DNA of 63,365 bases from Paracoccaceae bacterium (GTDB lineage: Bacteria; Pseudomonadota; Alphaproteobacteria; Rhodobacterales; Rhodobacteraceae), in contig JAOHEK010000017.1 of assembly GCA_028097405.1 (NCBI GenBank), forward strand, positions 1 to 63,365. Direction: 5' to 3'. The notes under the pieces were generated by a model. The model saw nothing but the letters and a program-made list of their open reading frames with translations, did not search any database and was not told the origin of the DNA. How positions within the stretch are numbered: position 1 is the first letter of the stretch; each line of letters starts with the position of its first letter. Shown piece by piece: positions 28,306-37,819 of this stretch. Position numbers and translations under genes: made by a program.

Positions 28306-31300
28306 CTATTCAGCTGCCTCGAGAACTGGGTCTTTTTCACCGCCTCGAAACGCCTCCAAAAGCGTGTCGCGTCGCGCCAAAGCCTTTTTAGCGTTCGCCT
28401 CTTTCACAGGTCCAAATCCACGAACTTCCATCGGCCATTCTGCCAGAGCAAGTGCCGCCTCCATGTTGCGACCCGGGTTCCTCAGAACTTCGGTCATGTC
28501 ACGGCGGTAAGTCTTGATCAGACCCCGCTCCATCTTCCGTTCACTTGTGTATCCGAAGGGATTAAACGGCGTCCCGCGCAAGCGCTTCATACGCGCCAAA
28601 AGCGGAAACAGGCGTTCCATCATCTGCCCATAGTCGCGCTTTTTCGGACGCCCTATCGAATCCTTGCCGCCCAAGCCTGGAGGCGCCAGATGAAACGTCA
28701 GCTTCAGGTCGCCATCAAACGCCGCCTCGGCCTTGTCTCGAGACGTTTTCAGCAACCGGGCCACTTCGAATTCATCCTTATAGGCCAATAGCTTGTGATA
28801 GCTTTTTGCCACAAGCTCTTTCAGGGTTGCATCGTCAATCTTGTCGACAAAGTTGCGGTACTTTTTAGCCAACCGGCGCGACTGATAGGCCGTCAGATGA
28901 TCTGCGCGAAACGCGATCTTTTCCTCCAACGTCCTCGGCAACGCAACCACCTTATCCGTCGTGATCTCGGCCACATTGTCAGGGTTCAAAACCGCCCAAC
29001 GACCGATTTCGAATGCGCGGGTGTTTTCAGTGATTTTGGCACCGTTCAACTCAATCGCGCGCATCAAAGCCGGCAGACTTAGCGGCACCTGCCCCATCTG
29101 CCACGCCGCTCCCAATAGGATCATGTTCGAATAAATCGCATCACCCAAAGCCGCTTCCGCCAGAACGTAAGCATCAAATGCCACCAATCCGTCGCCCATT
29201 TTTGCTTCAAGTGACAGGCGTAACTGGTCGCCCGGAACGCGGAAATCGGGATTGCGTGTGAAGTCGCCTGTGATGATTTCGTGGGTATTCACCACGCCTT
29301 TGGTTTGACCAACCGTCATCAGTTGCGTGGTTTTCGAGCCCGCAGACACCACCAAATCGCCACCGATCAACGTGTCCGCCTCGCCAACCGCCACACGGAT
29401 CGCGCTGATGTCTTCGGGCGCATTGCCGATCCGGCAGTGGATGTGAACGGCACCACCCTTCTGGGCGAGACCGGCCATCTCCATCACGCCAGCACCCTTG
29501 CCATCCAGATGCGCTGCCATCGCCAATAACGCGCCAATGGTCACAACCCCTGTACCACCAACCCCGGTGATCACGATGTTATGGGTTCCAGTGATCTTGG
29601 GCACCTCTGGATAGGGCAAAGACCCCGTGTCCAGTTCGATGCTAGCCTGCTTTTTCAGCTCAGCCCCCTCGACCGTGACGAACGACGGACAGAACCCTTT
29701 CAGGCATGAAAAATCCTTGTTGCAGGACGACTGATCAATCGCGCGTTTGCGACCCAACTCGGTTTCGACCGGCACAATCGACACGCAGTTCGATTGCACG
29801 CCACAATCACCGCAGCCTTCGCAAATGTCAGTGTTGATAAAAACGCGCTTGTCGATGTCGGGAAAGGTGCCGCGCTTGCGGCGACGTCGCTTTTCAGCCG
29901 CACAGGTCTGGATAAAGACAATCGCCGTCACGCCCTTGACCTTGGCCAGTCGCGATTGAACGTCTGGCATCTGATCCCGTTCGTGCCACCCGATATGAGC
30001 AGGGAAATCCCCGCGCTTTGGTTCTTCCTTAGGATCGAACACTACATCAACTGAGGTCACACCAGCCGCCAATAACTCGCGCACAATGCGTTCGGGCGGT
30101 AAGTCTCCGTCGTTGGCTTGCCCCCCGGTCATCGCGACCGCGTCGTTATACAACAGCTTGTAGGTTATGTTCACGCCCGACGCGATGGCCGCACGCACAG
30201 CCAAAATTCCGGAATGATTATACGTTCCGTCGCCCAAATTCTGGAACACATGGTCGCGCGTCGAAAACGGAGCCTCGCCAATCCAGTTTGCGCCTTCGGC
30301 CCCCATGTGGGTAAAGCCCGTCGTTTCGCGGTCCATCCATTGAACCATGAAGTGACAACCGATACCTGCATAACCACGCGCGCCGTCCTCCAACTTGGTC
30401 GAGGTATTATGCGGGCAACCCGAACAGAAATACGGCAAACGCGTCGCGATATCAGGCGCATTATCCCCGACCTGAGCCGCACGCACTTTTTGAAGTCCGG
30501 CTTTCACCGCATCGGTTCCGCGACTTTCTTCGATCAGAATATCGCCAATCTTTTCGGCAATCATCGCCGGATCAAGAGCATAGCGCACCGGAAACAACTC
30601 CTCAGCCCCTGGATGCCCTTTGCGCCAGCCATAAACCCGCCGCCCGCGCCGGTCGTCAAAGATCACCTCTTTGATCTGCACTTCCAGCAACTTGCGTTTT
30701 TCCTCGACCACCACGATCAGGTCCAACCCTTCGGCCCAATCGCGAAAACCCTTCATGTCCAAAGGAAATGTCTGCCCAACCTTATAGGTCGTCAGCCCAA
30801 GCCGATCTGCCTCGGCCTCATCAATCCCCAAAAGCCCAAGCGCATGCACCAGATCAAGCCAGTTCTTACCCGCCGCCACAAACCCGATCTTGGCCCCCGG
30901 CTTACCCCAAATTCGATTGTCCATCTTGTTGGCATGGGAAAACGCTTCGGCAGCGAAACGTTTGTGATCAGTGATGCGCGCTTCCTGCTCGATCCAATGA
31001 TCCCCAAGCCGAATGTTCAGCCCACCTTCGGGCATGTCGATTTCAGGTGTCACGAACGAATGCCGGTTCAACCCCGCATCGACAACCGAAGTCACCTCGA
31101 CAGTATCTTTCATCACCTTTAGCCCGGCCCAAACCCCAGCAAACCGCGACAACGCATAGCCATAAAGTCCGTAATCCAGAATTTCCTGAACGCCCGCGGG
31201 CGACAAGACAGGCATATAGGCATCAACCAAAGCCCAGTCCGACTGATGACAGACGGTCGAACTTTCGCCCGTGTGATCATCGCCCAAAGCCATCACAACC

Positions 31301-31716
31301 CCGCCATTGGGGGATGTTCCCGCCATATTGGCGTGACGCATCACATCGCCCGAACGATCCACACCGGGCCCCTTGCCGTACCAAAGCGCGAAAACACCAT
31401 CCTTCGTGCCTTCGCCACGCAACTCGGCCTGCTGCGTGCCCCAAATCGCCGTGGCCGCAAGATCTTCGTTCAAGCCCGGCTGAAAGATCACATCCGCCTT
31501 GGCAAGGTCCTTGGCGGCTGCATTCATCTGCAAATCAACGGCACCCAAAGGCGAGCCACGATAGCCCGTCACATAGCCCGCCGTATTCAATCCCGCCGCT
31601 TCATCGCGCGCTTTTTGCATCAGCATCAAACGCACAAGCGCTTGGGTTCCGTTCATCAAAACCCGGTTCTGAGCCAGATCGAACTTGTCGTGCAGTGTCA
31701 CATCACGGATCGACAT
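28306..31716 (-). CDS. Indolepyruvate ferredoxin oxidoreductase, fused alpha-beta form
   Basis: Oxidatively decarboxylates aryl-pyruvates from aromatic amino acids to aryl-acetyl-CoA. The 1136-residue protein fuses the parts that are separate IorA and IorB subunits in archaea: an N-terminal pyruvate oxidoreductase-like domain (TGYRGSPLG), a thiamine diphosphate domain with GDGTYNHSGILAVR and NDAVAMTGGQ, a cysteine-rich iron-sulfur segment (CEGCGDCGVQSNC), and a C-terminal gamma-type domain (ITGVGGTGVVTIGALLAMAA). A perfect inverted repeat lies just upstream, and a LysR regulator is divergent. Confidence 0.93.
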   Translation of the reverse strand: MSIRDVTLHDKFDLAQNRVLMNGTQALVRLMLMQKARDEAAGLNTAGYVTGYRGSPLGAVDLQMNAAAKDLAKADVIFQPGLNEDLAATAIWGTQQAELRGEGTKDGVFALWYGKGPGVDRSGDVMRHANMAGTSPNGGVVMALGDDHTGESSTVCHQSDWALVDAYMPVLSPAGVQEILDYGLYGYALSRFAGVWAGLKVMKDTVEVTSVVDAGLNRHSFVTPEIDMPEGGLNIRLGDHWIEQEARITDHKRFAAEAFSHANKMDNRIWGKPGAKIGFVAAGKNWLDLVHALGLLGIDEAEADRLGLTTYKVGQTFPLDMKGFRDWAEGLDLIVVVEEKRKLLEVQIKEVIFDDRRGRRVYGWRKGHPGAEELFPVRYALDPAMIAEKIGDILIEESRGTDAVKAGLQKVRAAQVGDNAPDIATRLPYFCSGCPHNTSTKLEDGARGYAGIGCHFMVQWMDRETTGFTHMGAEGANWIGEAPFSTRDHVFQNLGDGTYNHSGILAVRAAIASGVNITYKLLYNDAVAMTGGQANDGDLPPERIVRELLAAGVTSVDVVFDPKEEPKRGDFPAHIGWHERDQMPDVQSRLAKVKGVTAIVFIQTCAAEKRRRRKRGTFPDIDKRVFINTDICEGCGDCGVQSNCVSIVPVETELGRKRAIDQSSCNKDFSCLKGFCPSFVTVEGAELKKQASIELDTGSLPYPEVPKITGTHNIVITGVGGTGVVTIGALLAMAAHLDGKGAGVMEMAGLAQKGGAVHIHCRIGNAPEDISAIRVAVGEADTLIGGDLVVSAGSKTTQLMTVGQTKGVVNTHEIITGDFTRNPDFRVPGDQLRLSLEAKMGDGLVAFDAYVLAEAALGDAIYSNMILLGAAWQMGQVPLSLPALMRAIELNGAKITENTRAFEIGRWAVLNPDNVAEITTDKVVALPRTLEEKIAFRADHLTAYQSRRLAKKYRNFVDKIDDATLKELVAKSYHKLLAYKDEFEVARLLKTSRDKAEAAFDGDLKLTFHLAPPGLGGKDSIGRPKKRDYGQMMERLFPLLARMKRLRGTPFNPFGYTSERKMERGLIKTYRRDMTEVLRNPGRNMEAALALAEWPMEVRGFGPVKEANAKKALARRDTLLEAFRGGEKDPVLEAAE

Positions 31717-31746
31717 TCGGGCCTCCTGGTTGCCACGTTTTGACTC

Positions 31747-31767
31747 TAGGTCAAATTTACTGACCTA
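31747..31767. promoter_or_regulatory. Operator-like inverted repeat between the oxidoreductase and the LysR gene
   Basis: TAGGTCA and TGACCTA form a perfect 7-bp dyad with a 7-base spacer. The centre contains T-N11-A (31751 to 31763), the consensus for LysR-type regulators. It lies 31 bases upstream of the oxidoreductase start and about 97 bases upstream of lysR, as expected of a site controlling the divergent target gene. Confidence 0.72.
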
Positions 31768-31863
31768 CAAAATCAAAGTTTGTCACGAGGGTGTTTGCTT
31801 TTCGTAATATGGCGCGCATATTGAGGGCATTCCACATGTCATATTATTGGAAAGAAGACCTTA

Positions 31864-32772
31864 ATGGATTGGGATAAGTTAAGAATTTTCCACGCGGTCG
31901 CCGATGCTGGAAGCCTAACACATGCTGGTGACAGGCTTCATTTAAGCCAATCGGCGGTGTCTCGCCAAATTCGCGCCCTAGAAGAAACCTTGAACACAAC
32001 CTTGTTCCATCGACATGCACGCGGTTTAATTCTAACCGAGCAGGGCGAACTTTTGTTCGACGCCGCTTCAGCCATGTCGCGCCGTCTGGATACCGCCGAA
32101 GCCCGCATCCGCGACAGCGAAGAAGAGGTGTTCGGCGAGCTTCGTGTCACCACGACGACCGCGTTTGGTTCGCTTTGGCTTGCCCCGCGCTTGCCCAAGC
32201 TTTACGAAAAATTCCCCGATCTGAAGCTTGATCTGATGCTGGAAGAACGCGTACTTGACCTGCCCATGCGCGAGGCCGATGTGGCCATTCGCATGAAGGA
32301 GCCCAGCCAAGCGGATCTGGTCCGCCGCAAGATTATGTCGGTTAAAATGTGCCTTTACGCCACGCCTGCCTACATCGAAAAAAACGGGATGCCGGACACA
32401 CTGGACGACATGAAAACCCAACGTCTTATCAGCCAAAGCGTCAATTCCGCACAAGTCGGTGCGGCATCGCAACTGGTTACAGAATTACTGACCCACGAAG
32501 TCCCACTTCTTTTGACGGTGAACAACTACTTTGGCGTCTTGCAGGTGGTGCTGGCCGATCTCGGTGTCGGCGTTCTTCCAGACTATGTCACGCAAGATTT
32601 CCCCAATCTTTTAAGGGTCTTGCCCGACGTGCAATCAAACGACGTGCCGGTTTTCCTCGCCTACCCTGAGGAACTGCGCCAATCACGTCGGATCGCGGCC
32701 TTTCGCGATTTCGTGACGGAAGAAATCATCGCCTACCGCAAAAAGCGCAAAAAAGAAGGGCTTGTCGCCTAA
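31864..32772 (+). CDS. LysR-family transcriptional regulator
   Basis: A 302-residue regulator with the LysR winged helix (residues 1-60: DKLRIFHAVADAGSLTHAG, LSQSAVSRQIRALEE) and a periplasmic-binding-protein-like effector domain. GGAAAGAAG precedes the ATG. It is divergent from the indolepyruvate oxidoreductase gene, with a LysR-type dyad between them, so it probably controls that gene. A basic C-terminal tail (AYRKKRKKEG) is unusual but not diagnostic. The effector is unknown. Confidence 0.9.
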   Translation: MDWDKLRIFHAVADAGSLTHAGDRLHLSQSAVSRQIRALEETLNTTLFHRHARGLILTEQGELLFDAASAMSRRLDTAEARIRDSEEEVFGELRVTTTTAFGSLWLAPRLPKLYEKFPDLKLDLMLEERVLDLPMREADVAIRMKEPSQADLVRRKIMSVKMCLYATPAYIEKNGMPDTLDDMKTQRLISQSVNSAQVGAASQLVTELLTHEVPLLLTVNNYFGVLQVVLADLGVGVLPDYVTQDFPNLLRVLPDVQSNDVPVFLAYPEELRQSRRIAAFRDFVTEEIIAYRKKRKKEGLVA

Positions 32773-32898
32773 GCTATGCGCAAAATGCAAAGCGGGTTTG
32801 ACCAAACAGTCAATTCCCAACCTTGTTAACGTCCTTTAAGACGCCCACATGATTTTCGACGCAGTACTTGCTGCTGCTTCGAACCTCCCTGTTGGACT

Positions 32899-32926
32899 GG
32901 CCGGGCCTTGTGCCCGGCCTTTTTTT
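32899..32926 (+). terminator. Strong rho-independent terminator
   Basis: GGCCGGGC pairs perfectly with GCCCGGCC over a 5-base loop (CTTGT), followed by seven T residues. It lies about 127 bases after the LysR stop. It may end the lysR transcript, or a short RNA starting in the preceding 100 bases. Confidence 0.88.
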
Positions 32927-33001
32927 ATTCAGCTTCTACAGACTCAATTCCTTAATGAATTTCGCTCATAATCCTCCTGAAAAAATACGATTTGATTCAA
33001 G

Positions 33002-33044
33002 GGCGTCCTCATGCAATGCCCGCAGGGCACATTGAAAGGACGCC
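33002..33044 (+). promoter_or_regulatory. Structured leader covering the methyltransferase ribosome binding site
   Basis: An outer 8-bp stem (GGCGTCCT with AGGACGCC) encloses symmetric 7-base internal loops (CATGCAA and CATTGAA) and an inner 5-bp stem (TGCCC-GCA-GGGCA). The AAAGGA ribosome binding site of the next gene is in the outer 3' arm, one base before the ATG context begins. The layout suggests translational control, perhaps by ligand or temperature. I do not match it to a known riboswitch class. Confidence 0.6.
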
Positions 33045-33045
33045 G

Positions 33046-34059
33046 ATGACCGATAGGCTCAGCGCTTACCTCGCTTCAAATGACTGGATTTTGGCCGATG
33101 GGGCGACAGGAACGAACCTGTTCAACATGGGGTTGGCCGCAGGTGACGCGCCCGAATTCTGGAACATCGACCGTACCGCAGACATTACAGCGCTATACAA
33201 GGGCGCTGTCGACGCTGGAAGCGATCTGTTCCTGACGAACACCTTCGGCGGCAATGCCTCACGCCTAAAACTACACAACGGTCAAGACCGTGTGCGCGAA
33301 TTGAACCGCGCGGGCGCTGAAATTGGCCGCGACGTTGCTGACGCCTCCGGGCGCACCGTGATCGTTGCAGGTTCTATGGGCCCAACCGGCGAAATTTTCG
33401 AACCGCTTGGCCCGCTTAGCCATGCGGTCGCCGTTGAAATGTTCCACGAACAGGCCGAGGGACTGAAAGAAGGTGGCGCGGATGTGCTTTGGGTTGAAAC
33501 CATCAGCGCGCCCGAAGAATACCGCGCCGCCAGCGAAGCCGCTGGACTTGCAGGAATGCCATGGTGCGGCACGATGAGCTTTGACACCGCTGGGCGCTCC
33601 ATGATGGGCGTCACAAGCGCCGACATGGTCGGCTTGGTCGAAAAGGTAAAAACACCGCCGCTGGCCTTTGGTGCCAACTGTGGTGTTGGCGCGTCGGATC
33701 TTTTGCGCACCGTGCTTGGCTTTTCAGCGGCGAACCCAACCCGCCCGATCATCGCAAAAGGCAACGCAGGCATCCCGAAATACGTCGACGGTCACATCCA
33801 CTATGACGGCACGCCCGATCTGATGGCTGATTATGCCGCTTTGGCGCGCGACTGTGGTGCGACGATCATCGGTGGCTGCTGCGGCACGACACCGGATCAC
33901 TTGCGCACAATGCGCCATGCATTGGAAACGCGCCCCAAGGGCGAACGCCCGGCGTTAGATCTGATCGCAAGGAAATTGGGGGGATTTTCATCGCCTTTTG
34001 ACGGCACCGAAGCGAATACCGAAGGCCAACCAATGCGCCGCCCTCGCCGCCGCGGTTAA
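33046..34059 (+). CDS. bmt: Homocysteine S-methyltransferase (betaine-homocysteine type)
   Basis: Transfers a methyl group to homocysteine to make methionine. The 337-residue TIM barrel has the zinc cysteine set of the family: C212 in FGANCGVGAS and C278-C279 in IGGCCGTTPDH. The N-terminal DGATGTNLF block is also conserved. No B12 domain is present, so the donor is likely a methylated small molecule such as glycine betaine, though a split corrinoid partner cannot be excluded. The start at 33046 is fixed by AAAGGA inside a leader hairpin. recN converges 7 bases downstream. Confidence 0.88.
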   Translation: MTDRLSAYLASNDWILADGATGTNLFNMGLAAGDAPEFWNIDRTADITALYKGAVDAGSDLFLTNTFGGNASRLKLHNGQDRVRELNRAGAEIGRDVADASGRTVIVAGSMGPTGEIFEPLGPLSHAVAVEMFHEQAEGLKEGGADVLWVETISAPEEYRAASEAAGLAGMPWCGTMSFDTAGRSMMGVTSADMVGLVEKVKTPPLAFGANCGVGASDLLRTVLGFSAANPTRPIIAKGNAGIPKYVDGHIHYDGTPDLMADYAALARDCGATIIGGCCGTTPDHLRTMRHALETRPKGERPALDLIARKLGGFSSPFDGTEANTEGQPMRRPRRRG

Positions 34060-34065
34060 GGCGGC

Positions 34066-35715
34066 TTAAGCGTCCAACAAGGCTTTCGCGGCGGCGCGCG
34101 CTTCTTGCGTGACGGTGTCGCCTGCCAACATACGCGCCAACTCGTCGATCCGGTCGGACTCGGACAGCACCACGACCTGACTTTGGGTCACGCCTGCTGC
34201 CACCTTTTTCTCAACCCGCCAGTGATGCGCTGCACGGGCCGCCACCTGCGGGCTGTGCGTCACAACCAGCACCTGCGATCCAGCTGCCAAATCCTCCAGC
34301 CGACGGCCCACAGCATCCGCCGTCGCTCCGCCCACGCCCCGATCGATTTCGTCAAAGATCATCGTTAAGCCTTCGGCCTCGGCGGTTAGGCACACCTTCA
34401 AGGCCAGTAAAAACCGGCTAAGCTCGCCCCCTGATGCGATCTTGTTCAACTGCCCCGCCGGCGCGCCCGGATTGGTCGCGACCGTGAAGGCAACGCGGTC
34501 ACGTCCCTCGGGGCCGTCGTCATCCTGTGTGATCTCTGTCGAAAAACTGGCGCGCTCCATCTTCAACGGCGGCAGCTCCTTCGCCATGGCTTTGTCTAAT
34601 GCTTCAGCCGCCCGCGCCCGTGCTGCGCCCAAAGCATCCGCCGCATCATCATAAGCACCCGCCGCATCCGACACAGCTTGCCGGAACCCCTTCAAATCAC
34701 TTGCGCCTTCATCCAACGTAGACAAACGCGCGCGCAGCTCATTGCCGAACTGAGGCAAGTCATCTGGTTGTAACGAATGCTTGCGCGACAATCCTCGTAT
34801 CGCAAAAAGCCGTTCTTCGACCTGCTCTAATTCGCTGGCGTCAAAGGCCAAACGGTCCAATGCCCGCGTCACGCCCTGCTCTGCCAGACCCAATTCCTCC
34901 AGCGCCCGATCCAGCGCGGCAATCGCGTCATCCAAAGTGCCTTCTGCTTCAACCGCCGCACCTGCCAGCCAACTGGCCGCGTCGCGCATGGTGCCTTCTG
35001 CACCGGCTCCGCCCAAAGCATCCCGCGCTTTCACGACATCTTCGCGGATTTTCTCGGCTACCTGCATCAAACGCCGCCGCGTATCCAAGACCGCGTCTTC
35101 CCCAACTTCGGGTGAGACTTTGTCCATTTCGGCCACCGAATGGCGCAGGAAATCCTCTTCCTCGCGGACTTCTGCCAACCGTGCTTCGGCCTCGATCAAA
35201 GCGGCGCGTGCACCTTGCAGATCGCGCCATGCGACCCGAGACCGCGCCACCAAATCGTCGAGATCACCAAAGGCATCCAAAAGCTGACGATGTCCGCGCG
35301 GGTTCAACAGGCCACGATCATCATGCTGACCGTGAAGTTCGACCAATGTGTCCGACAATTGGCGCAAAACCTCGCCCGACACACGTCGATCGTTGACCCA
35401 AGCGGTCTTGCGCCCATCTTTGGCGTTCACGCGGCGAATGATAAGACTATCTTCGGTCGGCAACCCGGCTTCGTCCAAAACGGCAAAAGCCGGATGGCCC
35501 GGGGCCAAATCGAACTCGGCCACGACCTCGCCCTGTTCGGCCCCTTCCCGCACCAATTCCGCACGGCCCCGCCAGCCCAAAACAAAACCAAGCGCATCCA
35601 ACAGAATGGATTTTCCCGCCCCAGTTTCCCCGGTCAGCACGTTCAACCCGGGCGACAAGGCAAGCTCAAGCCGGTCGATGATCAACATGTCCCGGATGTC
35701 GAGGCTTGTCAGCAT
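34066..35715 (-). CDS. recN: DNA repair protein RecN
   Basis: An SMC-like ATPase acting in double-strand break repair. The 549-residue protein has Walker A GETGAGKS near residue 30, a long coiled-coil middle, the GGELSRFLLALK signature and the DEIDRGVGG Walker B segment. The start at 35715 gives the family N-terminus MLTSLDIRDMLIIDRLEL; the 18 residues before it would run from bamD sequence. It follows bamD by 10 bases. No SOS box is visible in that gap. Confidence 0.95.
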   Translation of the reverse strand: MLTSLDIRDMLIIDRLELALSPGLNVLTGETGAGKSILLDALGFVLGWRGRAELVREGAEQGEVVAEFDLAPGHPAFAVLDEAGLPTEDSLIIRRVNAKDGRKTAWVNDRRVSGEVLRQLSDTLVELHGQHDDRGLLNPRGHRQLLDAFGDLDDLVARSRVAWRDLQGARAALIEAEARLAEVREEEDFLRHSVAEMDKVSPEVGEDAVLDTRRRLMQVAEKIREDVVKARDALGGAGAEGTMRDAASWLAGAAVEAEGTLDDAIAALDRALEELGLAEQGVTRALDRLAFDASELEQVEERLFAIRGLSRKHSLQPDDLPQFGNELRARLSTLDEGASDLKGFRQAVSDAAGAYDDAADALGAARARAAEALDKAMAKELPPLKMERASFSTEITQDDDGPEGRDRVAFTVATNPGAPAGQLNKIASGGELSRFLLALKVCLTAEAEGLTMIFDEIDRGVGGATADAVGRRLEDLAAGSQVLVVTHSPQVAARAAHHWRVEKKVAAGVTQSQVVVLSESDRIDELARMLAGDTVTQEARAAAKALLDA

Positions 35716-35725
35716 GTCCGGATCG

Positions 35726-36583
35726 TCAAATCCACTCGCCAAGAACGGTTTGGCGATAGATTTGTGCAAGAAAGCCGTTGCCGCGCGCTTCGGGCTTCAG
35801 GCCCCGCTTGGTCAGTAAATCAAAACTATCCTGATACCATTCTGTGCTTTGAAAGTTGAAACCCAAGATAGCTCCAGCCGTTTGCGCTTCATCGGTCAAG
35901 CCTAGGGCCAGATAGGCTTCGACCAATCGGTGCAGCGCTTCTGGGGTCTGGCTGGTGGTCTGAAAGTCTTCGACAACAACCCTAAACCGATTGATGGCGG
36001 CGATGTAATTCCCACGTGAAAGGTAAAAGCGCCCGATTTCCATTTCCTTGCCGGCCAGATGGTCAAAGGCCAGATCGAACTTCAGGACTGAAGATCGCGC
36101 ATATTCGCTATCCGGATAGATTTCGATCACATCCCGCAGCGATTGCAGCGCCTGAAATGTCAGTCCCTGATCCCGCCCAACGTCGTCGATCTGGTCATAG
36201 TAAGACAGGGCCAGCAAATACTGCGCCCATGGGGCATCATCATCGGCGGGATAAATATCCAGAAACCGCTGCGCAGCGCCTCGTGCAGATTCATAGTCGC
36301 GTTCAAGATGGAAGGTATAAGCCTGCATCACCAGCGCACGACGGGCCCATTCGGAAAACGGGTAAAGCCGCTCGACCTCACCAAAGAGATCAGCCGCGTC
36401 CTCGCGCGCCCCCTCTTCCAAGTTGAATTCGCCCTGACGAAACAATTCTTCCGCTGAAAAACTCTCCAACGGACGATCATCTTCACTTTGGCTAAAAATT
36501 GAACAGCCCGACAGAAAGACTAGTAAAGCCCCCGCTGCAACGACTTTTGCCAAGCCCCAACCCAATATACGCGTCTTTTTCAT
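35726..36583 (-). CDS. bamD: Outer membrane assembly lipoprotein BamD
   Basis: Essential lipoprotein of the BAM complex, which inserts beta-barrel proteins. The 285-residue protein has a signal peptide ending in the lipobox LSGC (C27) and five TPR-like repeats, including the FQALQSLRDVIEIYPDSEYA repeat. It lies between lpxC and recN on the same strand, the usual order in this group. Confidence 0.95.
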   Translation of the reverse strand: MKKTRILGWGLAKVVAAGALLVFLSGCSIFSQSEDDRPLESFSAEELFRQGEFNLEEGAREDAADLFGEVERLYPFSEWARRALVMQAYTFHLERDYESARGAAQRFLDIYPADDDAPWAQYLLALSYYDQIDDVGRDQGLTFQALQSLRDVIEIYPDSEYARSSVLKFDLAFDHLAGKEMEIGRFYLSRGNYIAAINRFRVVVEDFQTTSQTPEALHRLVEAYLALGLTDEAQTAGAILGFNFQSTEWYQDSFDLLTKRGLKPEARGNGFLAQIYRQTVLGEWI

Positions 36584-36669
36584 ACCCTCACCACACCGGT
36601 GCCGGTCCGACTGGTACCATGGGAAACAGGCCGTGCAAACGGTTTTAGCGTTTCATCCCACCGTCGTGA

Positions 36670-37593
36670 CTATGCCGCAATTGTTGCTGCATCCGTGCCT
36701 TTCAGACCAGCACCGGGAAGGCGCGCGGCCAACGCGGCATCGCACTCGACCATCTCGAAAGCCGTAGGGTCTGCAAACAACGCACGTAACAGCTGGTTTG
36801 TCATCGCATGCCCAGCGCGATGACCCACATAGCGAGCCAAAATCGGAGCCCCTGCCAAGGTTAAATCACCTAATGCATCAAGCATTTTATGGCGAACCGG
36901 CTCGTCATGATGCCGCATTCCGCCCGGTGTAACGACCTTTTCGCCGTCAACTACCACAGCCGAAGACACCGACCCGCCGACAATCAGCCCACGCTGGCGC
37001 ATCTGATCGATATCGGCCTTGCGACAGAACGTCCGGCTATCGCAAAGTTCGTGAACAAACGCACCATTGGCCATATTCAGGCTTTTTTCCTGACGTCCGA
37101 TAACGCTGTCGGCGAAATCTATCTTAAAATCAATTTTCAACTCGTCTGCAGGCATCAGCGTGACCATAGCATCGCCCTGTTGTACGTGAATTGGCCGCAG
37201 CACGCGAATAGCGCGCACCGGCATGTCCAGCTTGCGTATACCTCGGGCCAGAATCCCGGCCACGAAAGGCGCCGATGATCCATCCAACAAAGGCACTTCG
37301 GGCCCATTGATCTCAACCAAAGCGTTGTGCACCCCGCACCCCGCCAACGCCGCCATCAAATGCTCAATCGTTGCGACACAAACGCCGTCATCATTCGAAA
37401 TCTTGGTGTTCAATTCGGTGTTTGAAACACGGTCCCACTTCGCAGGGATCAACGGATCACGATCCTTAATGTCCGTGCGTCGAAACCAGATTCCGTATTC
37501 TGCCGAGGCCGGCTGCACGGAAACGCGGACGGTTCGGCCTGTATGAAGCCCCGTCCCGGTAAACACCACCGTGGATTTAATTGTCGTTTGCAA
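36670..37593 (-). CDS. lpxC: UDP-3-O-acyl-N-acetylglucosamine deacetylase
   Basis: Catalyses the committed, zinc-dependent step of lipid A synthesis. The 307-residue protein has the zinc ligand H78 in TIEHLMAAL and the H235-K-x-x-D239 pair in RHKMLDALGDL, with catalytic His in GHRAGHA. It is the expected neighbour of ftsZ in Rhodobacterales, but here a TadE/TadG module lies between them. Confidence 0.97.
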   Translation of the reverse strand: MQTTIKSTVVFTGTGLHTGRTVRVSVQPASAEYGIWFRRTDIKDRDPLIPAKWDRVSNTELNTKISNDDGVCVATIEHLMAALAGCGVHNALVEINGPEVPLLDGSSAPFVAGILARGIRKLDMPVRAIRVLRPIHVQQGDAMVTLMPADELKIDFKIDFADSVIGRQEKSLNMANGAFVHELCDSRTFCRKADIDQMRQRGLIVGGSVSSAVVVDGEKVVTPGGMRHHDEPVRHKMLDALGDLTLAGAPILARYVGHRAGHAMTNQLLRALFADPTAFEMVECDAALAARLPGAGLKGTDAATIAA

Positions 37594-37770
37594 GGGTTTG
37601 TCCCATTTTTTAGACCGGTCCTGCCTGACTTGGTTCCGGCGTAATCTAAGTAGGCTGGGTCGTTAACGTCCTCAACACAATCATTGCAACATCCTGAAAC
37701 ATGACTGTTACATTTCGGCGGTTTGCTGCCTCGACGATGCGTGAAGGCCAATTAATACCTGTTAAAAAGG

Positions 37771-37796
37771 AAAAAGGGCCGGAAACCCGGCCCTTT
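37771..37796 (-). terminator. Rho-independent terminator of the TadE/TadG module
   Basis: Read on the minus strand, AAAGGGCCGG pairs with CCGGCCCTTT around a 4-base loop and is followed by a T tract (complement of AAAAA at 37771-37775). It lies 24 bases after the last Tad-like gene and separates the module from lpxC. Confidence 0.85.
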
Positions 37797-37819
37797 AAAA
37801 CGTGATTCGTTTTTAACGA

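Noticed and set aside
28285-31763. Several plus-strand frames opposite the indolepyruvate oxidoreductase
   Set aside because: They are antisense to conserved motifs of a 1136-residue protein and lack start signals.
33046-34059. Methyltransferase as a full MetH methionine synthase
   Set aside because: Only the homocysteine-binding module is present; the folate, B12 and activation domains are absent.
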